This document shows positions 25,356 to 33,797 of a stretch of DNA of 41,269 bases, in pieces. The stretch lies in NCBI GenBank assembly GCA_964481765.1, contig CAYZVJ010000016.1:1-41269 (forward strand), in the 5' to 3' direction. Under the pieces are notes generated by a model. That model ran no database searches. It was given only the letters and a program-made list of their open reading frames with translations, and was not told the origin of the DNA. Position 1 is the first letter of the stretch; each line of letters starts with the position of its first letter. This stretch comes from G020353115 sp964481765 (GTDB lineage Bacteria; Bacteroidota; Bacteroidia; Bacteroidales; VadinHA17). A program made the translations under genes and the position numbers.

Positions 25356-26152
25356 ACCCTCCGGTATACCCAATCTGCCCACCTGACCGGCAGCCATTCA
25401 AGAAAAGACCGTGCTCTGTCCGGCATGACCGAATAACGCATTTTAGGATTTTTAACCGTTACCGTTTTATGGATTACCCGGGCCAAGTGTTCCGGATCGC
25501 CGGCTTTTTCGTAGACATCTTTTAACCGATCGATAACCGCTTCAAGGTGTTCGCTGAACAACTGGCTTGATTGCCTGGCATGGGAAAACAAATGCTCTAC
25601 CTGGCCGGTCAATCCGGTCTTTAATGCGCCCGGTTGAATTTTGATTACCCGGATACCGAGCAAACCCAGCTCACACCTCAGTGCATCGGAGTATGCCTCT
25701 AATGCATGCTTGCTCATCGCATAGGGGCCGTTGAATGGCGCAGCACGCTGCCAGCCGGTCTCCGAAGAGACAATAATGATTCGTCCCTTCCTCTGTAACA
25801 GCAGGGGAAGAAAGATCCGGTTTATCCGGTAAACGCCCAGGAGGTTAACGTTCATGATGCGCTCTATATCCCGGCTCGGGATCTCCACCAGAGACCCGAT
25901 CAACAGCATACCTGCCAGGTGGATGATGGCATCCAATCCGTCCGTTTTGTCAGAAACAAAGGCCAATGCATCCTTGACTGAAGCCTCGCTGGTTATATCT
26001 GTATAAACCGGTGTGATCCGGGGATGTTCACTCTTCCCGGTGTCTGCCTGGTTCAGATCGGCAGAGAAGACATGCCAGCCCTTCGATACAAGGTATTCGG
26101 ACGTTATTCTTCCCAATCCTCCTGCTCCCCCGGTTATCAGCGCCTGTTTCAT
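25331..26152 (-). CDS. Short-chain dehydrogenase/reductase (SDR)
   Basis: The 273-residue product is a classical SDR. It has an N-terminal TGGAGGLG cofactor-binding motif (residues 7-14), an acidic residue after strand 2 (SADLNQ, Asp32) that favours NAD, HLAGM for the NAG-type motif, catalytic Ser in IIIVSSETG, and YAMSK (Tyr-x-x-x-Lys). After that comes the IQPGALKTGL loop. The substrate cannot be read from sequence. It starts 25 bp downstream of the Gfo/Idh/MocA gene on the same strand, suggesting a two-gene operon of oxidoreductases. The last codons coincide with a perfect palindrome. Confidence 0.92.
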   Translation of the reverse strand: MKQALITGGAGGLGRITSEYLVSKGWHVFSADLNQADTGKSEHPRITPVYTDITSEASVKDALAFVSDKTDGLDAIIHLAGMLLIGSLVEIPSRDIERIMNVNLLGVYRINRIFLPLLLQRKGRIIIVSSETGWQRAAPFNGPYAMSKHALEAYSDALRCELGLLGIRVIKIQPGALKTGLTGQVEHLFSHARQSSQLFSEHLEAVIDRLKDVYEKAGDPEHLARVIHKTVTVKNPKMRYSVMPDRARSFLEWLPVRWADWVYRRVLTAVHRR

Positions 26153-26177
26153 TGCGTTCAGTCAGCAGATCTGGTGA

Positions 26178-27656
26178 TTAAAGGGTCCATCCTTCCCGGT
26201 AGGTATGCCGGATCCACTCGTTGGCGGAATCCAGGGCACTGACCTCCTGCCATTCCGGCCGGGAACCGGTGGATGACCCAGCCGGTTTCCGGACCCTGAG
26301 TTTATCATTCGGTCCAATGTTGGTAATTTCCATCTTTTCTCCATCCCACATCAGTTTCCGGTTGAGTTGCTGCAGGCGGATGACCAGGTTGCCCATGAGT
26401 ACCATCTCCGATAGCGGACCAGAATAATCGAAACTGGCACAGGGATCTTTTCTGTTTCCCGGACTCTCTTTGCATGCCCTCACCCAATCCATCTCATGCC
26501 TGCCTCCGCCGAGTGAATGGTCGGGAATACGGGAAAAGGATTCTGCAGGTTCAGGAAACTCCCGGTTGGTTGGTAATAACTTGAAATTCCCTCCATAGTT
26601 ATCGCAGATGATCTTGCCTTTACTGCCAATGAACAGATTGCCTCCTCCCTCGCTGCCAAGAGATTCCCCGTCAGCCAGCTCTTCCGGACGGGGCGGTAGT
26701 AGTCCGCCATCGTGCCACGTTACCGTGACTTCAGGAAGCTCCAGGTTGGTAAGAGAGGGTCGTGCAGGGAAGGTGTATCTGACACGGGATGCAACCGGGG
26801 GACTTTCATTGTTTACTGAAGTGGAACTGGATTCTACAGCAACGGGATAGCCCAGGTTCAGGGCAAAGAAGATCACGTCCAGCACATGGCACCCCATATC
26901 ACCCAGTGCACCGGTACCAAAATCCCACCAGCCTCGCCAGTTCCAGGGGGTATAAGCCGGATGGTATGGACGCCAGGGAGCCGGTCCGATAAAAAGATCC
27001 CAATCCAGTGTTTCCGGTACCGGCACCTTTTCAGTGGGTCGCTCCAGTCCCTGAGGCCAGATGGGACGGTTGGTCCAGGCGTGAACCTCGCGGATCTCAC
27101 CAATTGCCCCGCTGCGGATCTGTTCGGCAACTTTTCGTACATTATCGGTGGAGTGGCCTTCGATACCCATCTGGGTTACCACCCCCGTTTTTTGAGCCGT
27201 CCGTGTTAGTTGCCTTGATTCCCAGACTGAATGGGTCAGGGGTTTCTGAACGTACACGTGCTTGCCCATCTCCATGGCAAGAATTGCCGGCATGGCATGG
27301 GTGTGGTCCGGTGTGGCGATCACGCAGGCATCGATATCCTTCTGCTCTTCAAGCATCCTGCGGTAATCCTTCCATTTTTTTGCCCCGGGATATTCCTTAA
27401 ACACCGCTGCAGCATAATCCCAGTCCACATCGCACAGGGCTACAATGTTCTGCCCGACCATGTTTCTCAGGTTATCCTTTCCTTTTCCGCCAATCCCGAT
27501 ACCGGCAATGTTTAGCTTATCGCTGGGTGGAATGTGTCCCAGTCCGCTGACAACATGACCCGGGAGAATGGTCAGTCCTGCAAAAGCTGCTGCTGAACGA
27601 CCAATAAAGGACCTTCGTGAAAGAACATCTTTCACCTGATTGCTTGTATTTTTCAT
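26178..27656 (-). CDS. Gfo/Idh/MocA oxidoreductase with Tat signal
   Basis: The start is placed at ATG 27656 (492 aa), giving MKNTSNQVKDVLSRRSFIG with a twin-arginine signal (SRRSFIG) and hydrophobic stretch AAAFAGLTILPG. A longer frame begins 48 nt upstream but would bury the signal. The Rossmann motif GIGIGGKGKDNLRN follows, then ALCDVDW, CVIATPDHTHA and GKHVYVQKPLTHS, where the Lys of the EKP-like (here QKP) motif is a catalytic-site residue. Then comes the C-terminal substrate domain with WWDFGTGALGDMGCHVLD. This Tat-exported subgroup is very common in Bacteroidota and Planctomycetes and probably acts on sugars or inositols in the periplasm. The specific substrate is unknown. Glu replaced by Gln in the motif fits this subgroup. 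Confidence 0.93.
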   Translation of the reverse strand: MKNTSNQVKDVLSRRSFIGRSAAAFAGLTILPGHVVSGLGHIPPSDKLNIAGIGIGGKGKDNLRNMVGQNIVALCDVDWDYAAAVFKEYPGAKKWKDYRRMLEEQKDIDACVIATPDHTHAMPAILAMEMGKHVYVQKPLTHSVWESRQLTRTAQKTGVVTQMGIEGHSTDNVRKVAEQIRSGAIGEIREVHAWTNRPIWPQGLERPTEKVPVPETLDWDLFIGPAPWRPYHPAYTPWNWRGWWDFGTGALGDMGCHVLDVIFFALNLGYPVAVESSSTSVNNESPPVASRVRYTFPARPSLTNLELPEVTVTWHDGGLLPPRPEELADGESLGSEGGGNLFIGSKGKIICDNYGGNFKLLPTNREFPEPAESFSRIPDHSLGGGRHEMDWVRACKESPGNRKDPCASFDYSGPLSEMVLMGNLVIRLQQLNRKLMWDGEKMEITNIGPNDKLRVRKPAGSSTGSRPEWQEVSALDSANEWIRHTYREGWTL

Positions 27657-27823
27657 GATTATGGTATTGAATGAGTTCCGAAATGAGAAATGAAATTTAC
27701 ACAATTAGAACCAGCTGAGAAAATATCCTGCGCAGAATTATGGATACGATTTCCCGTGATGTACCCTGAAGCCACTGAAGGTGCCGGTGGAAAAACGGTT
27801 AACGGTGTTCGGTTACGAAGCCC

Positions 27824-27885
27824 GCCCTGTGAAATAATCTTGAACATTTATTTTTTGTCAAATCGAAAAACCTATTTCACAGGGC
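27824..27885. repeat. Inverted repeat, GCCCTGTGAAATA family
   Basis: Perfect 13-nt arms GCCCTGTGAAATA (27824-27836) and TATTTCACAGGGC (27873-27885) enclose 36 nt of AT-rich loop. The 12-nt core arms equal those at 143-238. It lies in the 333-bp spacer 27657-27989, where I see no gene. Confidence 0.75.
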
Positions 27886-27989
27886 CAGGGTCGTTTATCG
27901 GTAACGTGAAAAATAAAATAGAGCTGTTTTTTTAAATTAGAATTTGGAAATCTTTGATGGAAGATTCTATTTCGCAGAAGTGTACCTTT

Positions 27990-29429
27990 TTAATGTACCC
28001 GGTAGCCACTAAAAGTTCCTATTCCACATTGCCCATCAAGTTTTGTTATAAGATATAAACTGATGGTTTGTCCGGCATTTAATTCATACAAGAAAGAAAA
28101 GGTTATGAACTGAGCAGTATTGGTTGTACCACTCCCATAGAAATATTCATATGGATTCCCATCTAAGTAAATCAATAAGGTTTGTTGAATGTGATAGTCA
28201 TAACGTACATAAAATGAATAAACGCCATTAGCCGGTGCAGTAAACACGCCATTACTATAACATCCTGAGTGATCAACGATTTCCGGGAAATCAACAAGAA
28301 CCGTTGTATTCGTACCAACCTCTTCGGGAGTATCCGAGACAGCCCGAAATCCGATCAGCGGGATATTTTTCAGTTCGTTCAGGTCAGCTGATCCGCCGCT
28401 TTCGAGGGTAAGGATTCCGGTGGAGGAGGAATAGGAAAGCTGCTGGTCATCTGAATTGTCCAGGTATTTACTGAGATCGATATTGGTTGCACTTCCATTT
28501 CGTGTAATGGTCAGGATATTACCCTGCAGTTGCAGGTCCTGGATTTCGTTGAGGGCATCCGGATCGTCATCTTCGAGCAGTTCAGTCAGGTTAACACTCC
28601 CTCCATTAGCCAGGGTCAACTGATGGGTTGCCGGGGCATAGGATAGTGCCTGGTTATCCGTATTATCCAGGTATGTGTTCAGGTTAATGGGATTGGCTTC
28701 CTGGTTTCCGGTAATCCGGAGGATATGATCGGAGATCATCAGGTCCTGTATCTCATTGCCGGGATCGGCATCATCATCCTCCACGACATCGGTCAGGGTC
28801 ACGTAATTACCATTGGTCAGGCTGAGGGTATCACCTTTCAGGGAGAGGTATTGTTTCAATCCACTCAAGTTTATCGTATTGCCTCCCTGGATGGAGAGGT
28901 TTTCACCGTCAAACGAGAGGGTCTGGTCGTCCGTTGCCGGATCGCCGGGATCGCCTTTATCTCCCTTTGGTCCCGGAGGTCCTTCCGGTCCCGGAGTCAA
29001 TGAGGTTTGTGAATACAATGCATAGGGAACCGAAAGGAACTGTGAGGTACCCATTTCCAGGAATACCTGGTCAAACTTAATCTCAATTTTAAGGTAGTGG
29101 CTGGACTCACTCCAGGGGATTTCCCCAAACGAAGTGACAATTCCTCCGGACCGATCCCCTTTACCGAGCAGGATTGAAAACAGTCCGAACTGGCTGGTCT
29201 GAACACCGGTGTGGATCTCCTGCCATTCCACCACACCATCGGGATTTCCGGCAATGACCGACATGCGGATATCGATGGTCTCGTTCTTCAGCTCTTCCCC
29301 TTCGTTGTTCCTTGCAACGGCCTGGTACTTCAGAGCCATGGGTACGTTTTGCGAAAATGACAGCGGAAATAGTCCGACCAGGAACAGAAGCCCAACCAGC
29401 GTGTGTTTCCAGATCCTTCGTGTAGTCAT
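27990..29429 (-). CDS. Collagen/C1q-like surface protein
   Basis: The 479-residue product has a signal peptide (about 1-26) and an N-terminal domain (27-143) of the type seen in Bacteroidota tail-fibre-like proteins (VPMALKYQAVARNNEGEEL). Six collagen triplets follow at 147-164 (GPEGPPGPKGDKGDPGDP). Then come beta-rich repeats: a half unit (about 167-217) and two full units of about 70 residues (218-287 and 288-355), each with acidic D/E clusters, NEIQDL and a YLDN-x-D-x-Q-x-LSY motif. The C-terminus (about 357-479) fits a C1q/TNF-like head: GFRAVSDTPE, GVFTAPANGVYSFYVRY and a closing GTFSGYRV. C1q heads trimerise, so a trimeric surface fibre is likely. It follows the T9SS gene by 15 bp in one operon. 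Confidence 0.88.
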   Translation of the reverse strand: MTTRRIWKHTLVGLLFLVGLFPLSFSQNVPMALKYQAVARNNEGEELKNETIDIRMSVIAGNPDGVVEWQEIHTGVQTSQFGLFSILLGKGDRSGGIVTSFGEIPWSESSHYLKIEIKFDQVFLEMGTSQFLSVPYALYSQTSLTPGPEGPPGPKGDKGDPGDPATDDQTLSFDGENLSIQGGNTINLSGLKQYLSLKGDTLSLTNGNYVTLTDVVEDDDADPGNEIQDLMISDHILRITGNQEANPINLNTYLDNTDNQALSYAPATHQLTLANGGSVNLTELLEDDDPDALNEIQDLQLQGNILTITRNGSATNIDLSKYLDNSDDQQLSYSSSTGILTLESGGSADLNELKNIPLIGFRAVSDTPEEVGTNTTVLVDFPEIVDHSGCYSNGVFTAPANGVYSFYVRYDYHIQQTLLIYLDGNPYEYFYGSGTTNTAQFITFSFLYELNAGQTISLYLITKLDGQCGIGTFSGYRVH

Positions 29430-29444
29430 TGTTATTCCCCCATT

Positions 29445-29972
29445 TTACATTTTGACAATTTTGAACGTAAGGTTAATGGTTTGTTCATCATCCAGGCTGA
29501 TTACCCTAACCACGTAAATACCCGGTGAATAGGCTGTAAAATCAAACTCCTCGATGTTTTCCATTGACGGCAGATCGGTTACCTTCCTTGATAACACCAG
29601 ATTGCCGGTCAGGTTCCTGATATCGAGCCGGTAGTCCCGGATTACCTCCGCTCCACCGTTCTGTACCGGCAGAGAGATGGCAACGTTGAGGTAATCCAAT
29701 ACCGGATTGGGGTAAGCATTCACTTCAATGCCTCCCTTCTTTTCGATATCCCCCTGATCAATGGCTACCGATGGCTGCTGGAATCCCTGCGTCAGAAAAT
29801 GATTGTCAACATAAAAGGTTTCCGTTACAATCTCTCCAAAGGTGGAAGAAATATTGTACACTCCATTTACGGCATAATCACCTCCCACAGCAATCACCTC
29901 ATGAGAGATCATCTGTGCATTCAGATTTCCTGTGAGCAGGATCCATAACCCTATGGATAGCCATTTATTCAT
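29445..29972 (-). CDS. Small T9SS-sorted surface protein
   Basis: The 175-residue product has a signal peptide (MNKWLSIGLWILLTGNLNAQ) and a short N-terminal unit (ISHEVIAVGGDYAVNGVYNI, then STFGEIVTETF and LTQGFQQP). The C-terminal T9SS type A sorting domain spans about 85-175: VNAYPNPVLDYLNVAISL, IRNLTGNLVLSRKV and YSPGIYVVRVISLDDEQ. Proteins made of little more than this unit plus the sorting domain are typical companions of the collagen/C1q-like or tail-fibre-like gene that follows 15 bp downstream. It may help anchor or export its partner, which itself lacks a T9SS domain; this is inference. A TAAATTTG box lies only 2-3 nt before the ATG. Confidence 0.9.
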   Translation of the reverse strand: MNKWLSIGLWILLTGNLNAQMISHEVIAVGGDYAVNGVYNISSTFGEIVTETFYVDNHFLTQGFQQPSVAIDQGDIEKKGGIEVNAYPNPVLDYLNVAISLPVQNGGAEVIRDYRLDIRNLTGNLVLSRKVTDLPSMENIEEFDFTAYSPGIYVVRVISLDDEQTINLTFKIVKM

Positions 29973-30025
29973 TCCAAATTTATCTAAAAAAATGAGGGAA
30001 AAGGATTAAAATTAGTTAAAAAAAT

Positions 30026-30056
30026 GTTAATAACTCCAAATTTTTTGTTAATAACT
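30026..30056. repeat. Direct repeat GTTAATAACT, 21-bp period
   Basis: GTTAATAACT occurs at 30026-30035 and 30047-30056, 54-75 bp upstream of the T9SS/C1q operon start. Two helical turns of spacing would suit a dimeric regulator. Confidence 0.4.
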
Positions 30057-30166
30057 TTCAGATTCCATACTTCTTTAGAATCTTTATAAATAAGAATGGC
30101 ATGCAGAAAATGCATGTGATGACCCTGTGAGAAGCAGAAAATAGGACTTGTTTTAGCCGGAATGGG

Positions 30167-31636
30167 TTACTCCATTTCCTCTTCGCTCCGGATAATTTGA
30201 TAGAGAAATCGCGGGCTGAATAACCGCAGAATAAGTGAGAACAGGATTCCTGTCAGCACAAATAGCAGGACTCCAAAGTACCAGGCAAATGGAAGGTTCT
30301 TGAGCACCAATCCAGCCGGAATGAGTATAGCAAAGAATACCAGTAATCGTATAATCAGGGAGCCATTGAAGGAGAAGGAAAGTTTACGGTATACCAGAAG
30401 CACGTGAACCAGGGCCGTTACCAGCTGTGTGATCATACTGGCTATTGCCGAACCCAGGGCAAAATATTTCGGAATAAGTACAAAATTCAATACAACATTT
30501 ACCAGTACGCTGATCCCGGCTAACCGGTTCATTTCTTTCAGATTCCCGTTCGCTGTTAGCAGGGTTCCAAAAATGTAAGAAGTTGAAATGCCTGCATATC
30601 CAACCATCAGGATTGCCAGGATATCAGCCGAGGCATCCACGTGGCTTTTGTACAACAGGTCCATGATCTCAGACTTATAGAAAATGCAGGAAAAAGAGAC
30701 TATTGTTGTTGGGACGATCAATAACAGGAAAGAGATTTGCGTCAGCGATTCAACATTCTCCTTTTGCTTGATCATTCGTGAAAAAATCGGCAGCAGGAGT
30801 CCGGCAAACAAGAAGCCGACCATGGCCGCTGCATCAAGAATCCGGTAACCCTGTGCATAGAGACCCGTCTGGAATTTTCCATCCGGAAGCAGGCGTTCAA
30901 GCATCACACTATCCACCCGGTAATAAAACACCATGAAGAGGCTTAATATGGCAAACGGATAACTCTGCTTCAATATGTCGATGAAATTATGCAGATCAAA
31001 CCGTGGTGTGAAGAAATCAGCTTTCGTGAGGTTAATCATGAATGCAACCATTGCCGTCAGGAGATAAGCCGCTGTTTGTGCATAAACAAACCATTCGATC
31101 CGGAAGGGACTGCTGGTTACGCCGCCCCAGAGCAGGATCCCACAGATCAGGATCATCAGAAACCGATCCAGTACCGACAGGATACTATCGGTTTTGAACA
31201 GGTGTAATCCGCTGAGATTGGATCGGAAATAGAGGATAAAGGAGGCGATAAACTGATTAAAGATGAGAAGCAAAAGCATCTTCATCTGAGCGGGGTTATA
31301 CCCGAGCACCCATGCGGTAAGAATGCTCACTGCAAAATAGATGATCGCCAGCAGGAATTTAAAACTTACAATGTTCGACAGGTATTTACTCAGAAGATGC
31401 TGATCGCGGGCAATATTGCGGCTGTTGAAATTGGTGATCCCTATATCGAGAATCATGTTTAACAGAAGAGAAAAACCAAACAGTGAAAAATAGAATCCAT
31501 ACGCCTCTGCACCGACCACATTCTGAACTGTCCGGTCAATTCCCAAAACCCAGAATGGCTTTACCAGGAAGTTCAGCAGTAAAAGCAGCGCCAGGTTTGT
31601 GATAAATTTTCTCTTCACTTGGAAATAAAGATGCAA
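30167..31636 (-). CDS. Polysaccharide (Wzx-like) flippase
   Basis: The 489-residue product is a polytopic membrane protein with about 14 helices spread over its whole length. The N-terminal region FITNLALLLLLNFLVKPFWV followed by VGAEAYGFYFSLFGF and an NFNSRNIARD loop fits the MATE/Wzx oligosaccharide flippase superfamily (polysaccharide biosynthesis protein). It should move lipid-linked sugar repeats across the inner membrane. It is divergent from the GT4 glycosyltransferase gene, supporting a role in surface polysaccharide, but no Wzy polymerase or sugar-nucleotide genes lie nearby, so this is an isolated pair. A TACATTTG box on the minus strand (31670-31677) lies 34 bp before the ATG. Confidence 0.9.
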   Translation of the reverse strand: MHLYFQVKRKFITNLALLLLLNFLVKPFWVLGIDRTVQNVVGAEAYGFYFSLFGFSLLLNMILDIGITNFNSRNIARDQHLLSKYLSNIVSFKFLLAIIYFAVSILTAWVLGYNPAQMKMLLLLIFNQFIASFILYFRSNLSGLHLFKTDSILSVLDRFLMILICGILLWGGVTSSPFRIEWFVYAQTAAYLLTAMVAFMINLTKADFFTPRFDLHNFIDILKQSYPFAILSLFMVFYYRVDSVMLERLLPDGKFQTGLYAQGYRILDAAAMVGFLFAGLLLPIFSRMIKQKENVESLTQISFLLLIVPTTIVSFSCIFYKSEIMDLLYKSHVDASADILAILMVGYAGISTSYIFGTLLTANGNLKEMNRLAGISVLVNVVLNFVLIPKYFALGSAIASMITQLVTALVHVLLVYRKLSFSFNGSLIIRLLVFFAILIPAGLVLKNLPFAWYFGVLLFVLTGILFSLILRLFSPRFLYQIIRSEEEME

Positions 31637-31669
31637 ATGGTTAAACTTGATCTATCCGTTCTACGGTTA

Positions 31670-31677
31670 CAAATGTA
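31670..31677 (-). promoter_or_regulatory. -7 box for the flippase gene
   Basis: TACATTTG on the minus strand is an exact TAnnTTTG match with a predicted leader of about 28 nt. No TTTG occurs at the usual distance upstream. Confidence 0.4.
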
Positions 31678-31728
31678 ATAAAGCTACCTGATAAATTGGT
31701 AGGATTAAATCAACCTGTTATACACGAT

Positions 31729-32853
31729 ATGCTGATTGCAGTAAATACACGACTTCTCATACCGGACAGGCTGGATGGGATTGGATGGTTCACCTCTGAA
31801 ACCCTGAAGCGTATAACCACATCCCATCCAGAGCATCAATTCCTGTTCCTGTTCGACCGGCAGATCCCGGACCAGTTCGTGTTCTCCTCCAACATAGAGC
31901 CCCTGTCGCTTTTCCCTCCTGCCCGGCATCCGGTTCTCTGGCACTGGTGGATGGAATACTCCGTCCGTAAAATCCTTCGTTCCCGGAAACCGGATCTGTT
32001 TCTTTCACCCGATGGATACCTGTGCCTCTCCTCGGATACTCCTTCCCTGCCAGTGATCCATGATATCAATTTTTATCACCGGCCGGCCGACCTGCCATTC
32101 CCTATGCGAGTATACTACCGGAGACAATTTCCAAAATTTGCCCGCAAGGCGATCCGTATCGCGACGGTTTCTGAATATTCGAAACAGGATATTGCTCAAT
32201 CTTACGGCATCGATCCACAAAGAATAGATGTGGTTTATAATGGTGTGAATAAAATCTTCAGCCCGGTCTCAGCAGAAGAGAAGGAAAAAACCAGATCAAA
32301 GCTAACGGATGGTGATGAATATTTTCTTTTTATCGGAATGATTCACCCACGAAAGAACATCGTCAATCTGTTATTGGCTTTCAACCAGTTCAAAGAGGTT
32401 TCTCATACGAATATAAAACTGGTCATCGCCGGAGAACCAATGTTCAGGAGCAGGATGCTTCAGAGTACCTTTAAAAAGATGAAGTACAGGGATGAGGTGA
32501 AGTTCATTGGAAGGCAATCGTCCGAACAACTTCGCCTTATTCTTGGATCCGCACTGGCCCTGACATTTGTTTCGTTTATTGAAGGATTCGGTATTCCAAT
32601 TCTTGAAGCCATGCAATGTGATGTCCCTGTGATTACCTCGAATACCACCTCCATGCCGGAGGTCAGCGGAGATGCCTCACTGCTTGTAGATCCCTATTCT
32701 GTTGAGTCAATCAAAGAAGCACTTCTGCGGATAACGGAAGATTCAACCCTCAGGGATGACCTGATCGCCAGGGGACGCACACAACGTGAAAAATTCAGCT
32801 GGGAAAAAACTTCCGGAAAACTATGGAGCAGTATGATGGCTTGTTTTGAATGA
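31729..32853 (+). CDS. GT4-family glycosyltransferase
   Basis: The start is placed at ATG 31729 (MLIAVNTRLLIPDRLDGIGW, 374 aa); the reading frame is open back to a TTG at 31696, but the Met at 31729 begins the usual first strand. The C-terminal GT-B half carries FIGMIHPRKNIVNLLLAF (start of the nucleotide-sugar domain) and the E-x7-E motif in EGFGIPILEAMQCDVPVITS, followed by TTSMPEVSGDASLLVDP. These place it in the retaining GT4/glycosyltransferase family 1 group (mannosyl- or similar transferases). Donor and acceptor are unknown. With the divergent flippase it probably contributes to surface polysaccharide or glycan assembly. Confidence 0.92.
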   Translation: MLIAVNTRLLIPDRLDGIGWFTSETLKRITTSHPEHQFLFLFDRQIPDQFVFSSNIEPLSLFPPARHPVLWHWWMEYSVRKILRSRKPDLFLSPDGYLCLSSDTPSLPVIHDINFYHRPADLPFPMRVYYRRQFPKFARKAIRIATVSEYSKQDIAQSYGIDPQRIDVVYNGVNKIFSPVSAEEKEKTRSKLTDGDEYFLFIGMIHPRKNIVNLLLAFNQFKEVSHTNIKLVIAGEPMFRSRMLQSTFKKMKYRDEVKFIGRQSSEQLRLILGSALALTFVSFIEGFGIPILEAMQCDVPVITSNTTSMPEVSGDASLLVDPYSVESIKEALLRITEDSTLRDDLIARGRTQREKFSWEKTSGKLWSSMMACFE

Positions 32854-32924
32854 AAAATAGGATTAATGGTGATATTTTCGGCCAGCCCTGCCCTTTACGC
32901 TGGCATCCGACAAAGAAAGACAAC

Positions 32925-32960
32925 TTTTATAAACGTTTGGCAAATTTCGGTCCATGAAGC
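32925..32960 (+). repeat. Dispersed element containing the rnhB start codon
   Basis: TTTTATAAACG (32925-32935), a short variable part, then CGGTCCATGAAGC; the ATG at 32954 is the rnhB start. Near copies are at 1417-1451 and 13748-13782. Confidence 0.6.
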
Positions 32961-33541
32961 GACTGCGTAAATACCATACACAAGGAGTAATTGAAGCCGG
33001 TTGTGATGAAGCCGGCCGGGGCTGCCTGGCAGGTCCCGTTTTTGCCGCTGCAGTTATCCTTCCAAGGAATTTCTTTCTCGATCTACTGGATGACTCCAAA
33101 AAGATGAGCGAGAAGAGAAGGGACCTGGTACGAACGGTGATTGAAGCGAACGCTGTTGCCTGGTCCGTAGCCATGGTCGATAACCGTGAGATCGATGACA
33201 TCAATATCCTGAATGCCTCGATAGAGGCGATGCATATCGCTATACGCCAACTGACTGTAAAACCCCAGTTCCTGCTTATTGATGGGAATCGTTTTAAACC
33301 CCATCAGGGAATCCCCCACCAGTGCATCATTAGAGGAGATTCAACCTACGCAGCCATTGCAGCTGCATCGGTCCTTGCTAAAACGTACCGTGACGATTAC
33401 ATGCGAAAACTCCACGAAAAATTCCACCAGTACGCCTGGGATAAAAACAAGGGGTATCCTACCAGACAACACCGTGCAGCAATCCTGCAGTACGGCATCT
33501 CACCCTATCACAGGAGGACCTTTCGATTGTTAGATGAGTGA
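32954..33541 (+). CDS. rnhB: Ribonuclease HII
   Basis: The 195-residue product has all RNase HII signatures. GCDEAGRGCLAGPV holds Asp18-Glu19, LLIDGNR holds Asp110, and IIRGDSTYAAIAAASVLAKT holds Asp129, matching the four metal-binding carboxylates of the family (Asp16, Glu17, Asp108, Asp126 in E. coli). It removes ribonucleotides and RNA primers from RNA-DNA hybrids. Length is normal. The start codon lies inside a repeated element shared with 1417-1451 and 13748-13782, which is unusual. The gene follows the glycosyltransferase gene by 100 bp. The window also ends at the start of rnhA. Confidence 0.96.
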   Translation: MKRLRKYHTQGVIEAGCDEAGRGCLAGPVFAAAVILPRNFFLDLLDDSKKMSEKRRDLVRTVIEANAVAWSVAMVDNREIDDINILNASIEAMHIAIRQLTVKPQFLLIDGNRFKPHQGIPHQCIIRGDSTYAAIAAASVLAKTYRDDYMRKLHEKFHQYAWDKNKGYPTRQHRAAILQYGISPYHRRTFRLLDE

Positions 33542-33575
33542 GCATAGAATAGTGTTCAGGGTACAGAGTTTACAG

Positions 33576-33655
33576 CGGGTGAGACTTTGAGACAATGAGA
33601 CTGTGAGAAAGAGGAACGAAGAGACTTAGCGACTGAGTGACAAAGAGAAGTGAGT
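33576..33655. repeat. Low-complexity GAGAC imperfect tandem repeat
   Basis: TGAGAC-type units (TGAGAC, TGAGAC, TGAGAC, TGAGAA, AGAGAC, TGAGTGAC) recur every 8-14 nt in a purine-rich stretch. I see no ORF of note. It lies in the 33542-33791 spacer. Confidence 0.55.
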
Positions 33656-33706
33656 TGAAACTTCAACATTCCGCCCCCAATTCCGGACACAAAACGTCCA
33701 GAATTT

Positions 33707-33724
33707 TCCCCCTCCTGAGGGGGA
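33707..33724. repeat. CCCCCTC/GAGGGGG hairpin
   Basis: TCCCCCTC (33707-33714) and GAGGGGGA (33717-33724) pair perfectly around CT. It resembles the palindrome in the nSTAND gene at 21568-21583. Confidence 0.65.
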
Positions 33725-33755
33725 TATTATCACATAAAAAAATTTCAATAAAAAA

Positions 33756-33787
33756 TTTGGAATACATCATAATTCTATGTATCTTTG
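33756..33787 (+). promoter_or_regulatory. Consensus promoter of the padR gene, likely leaderless
   Basis: TTTG (33756-33759), a 20-nt spacer and TATCTTTG (33780-33787) match the Bacteroidota consensus exactly. The ATG at 33792 lies 4 nt after the -7 box, where transcription should start, so the mRNA would have essentially no leader. Confidence 0.75.
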
Positions 33788-33797
33788 TTCTATGTAT
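33761..33797. promoter_or_regulatory. Putative PadR operator: ATGTAT dyads over the promoter
   Basis: ATACAT (33762-33767) and ATGTAT (33777-33782) form an inverted repeat with 9 nt between, covering the spacer and -7 box. TTCTATGTAT occurs twice (33773-33782 and 33788-33797). PadR-type regulators often bind ATGT/ACAT dyads over their own promoter, so autoregulation is plausible. Confidence 0.45.

Noticed and set aside
26886..27400. Plus-strand ORFs of 107 and 130 codons opposite the Gfo/Idh/MocA gene
   Set aside because: The sense gene has all family motifs; these are antisense frames with no support.
29445..29982. TAAATTTG at 29975-29982 as the promoter of the T9SS/C1q operon
   Set aside because: It ends 2 nt before the start codon, so transcription would begin inside the ATG. 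Not listed as a promoter, although noted in a finding.
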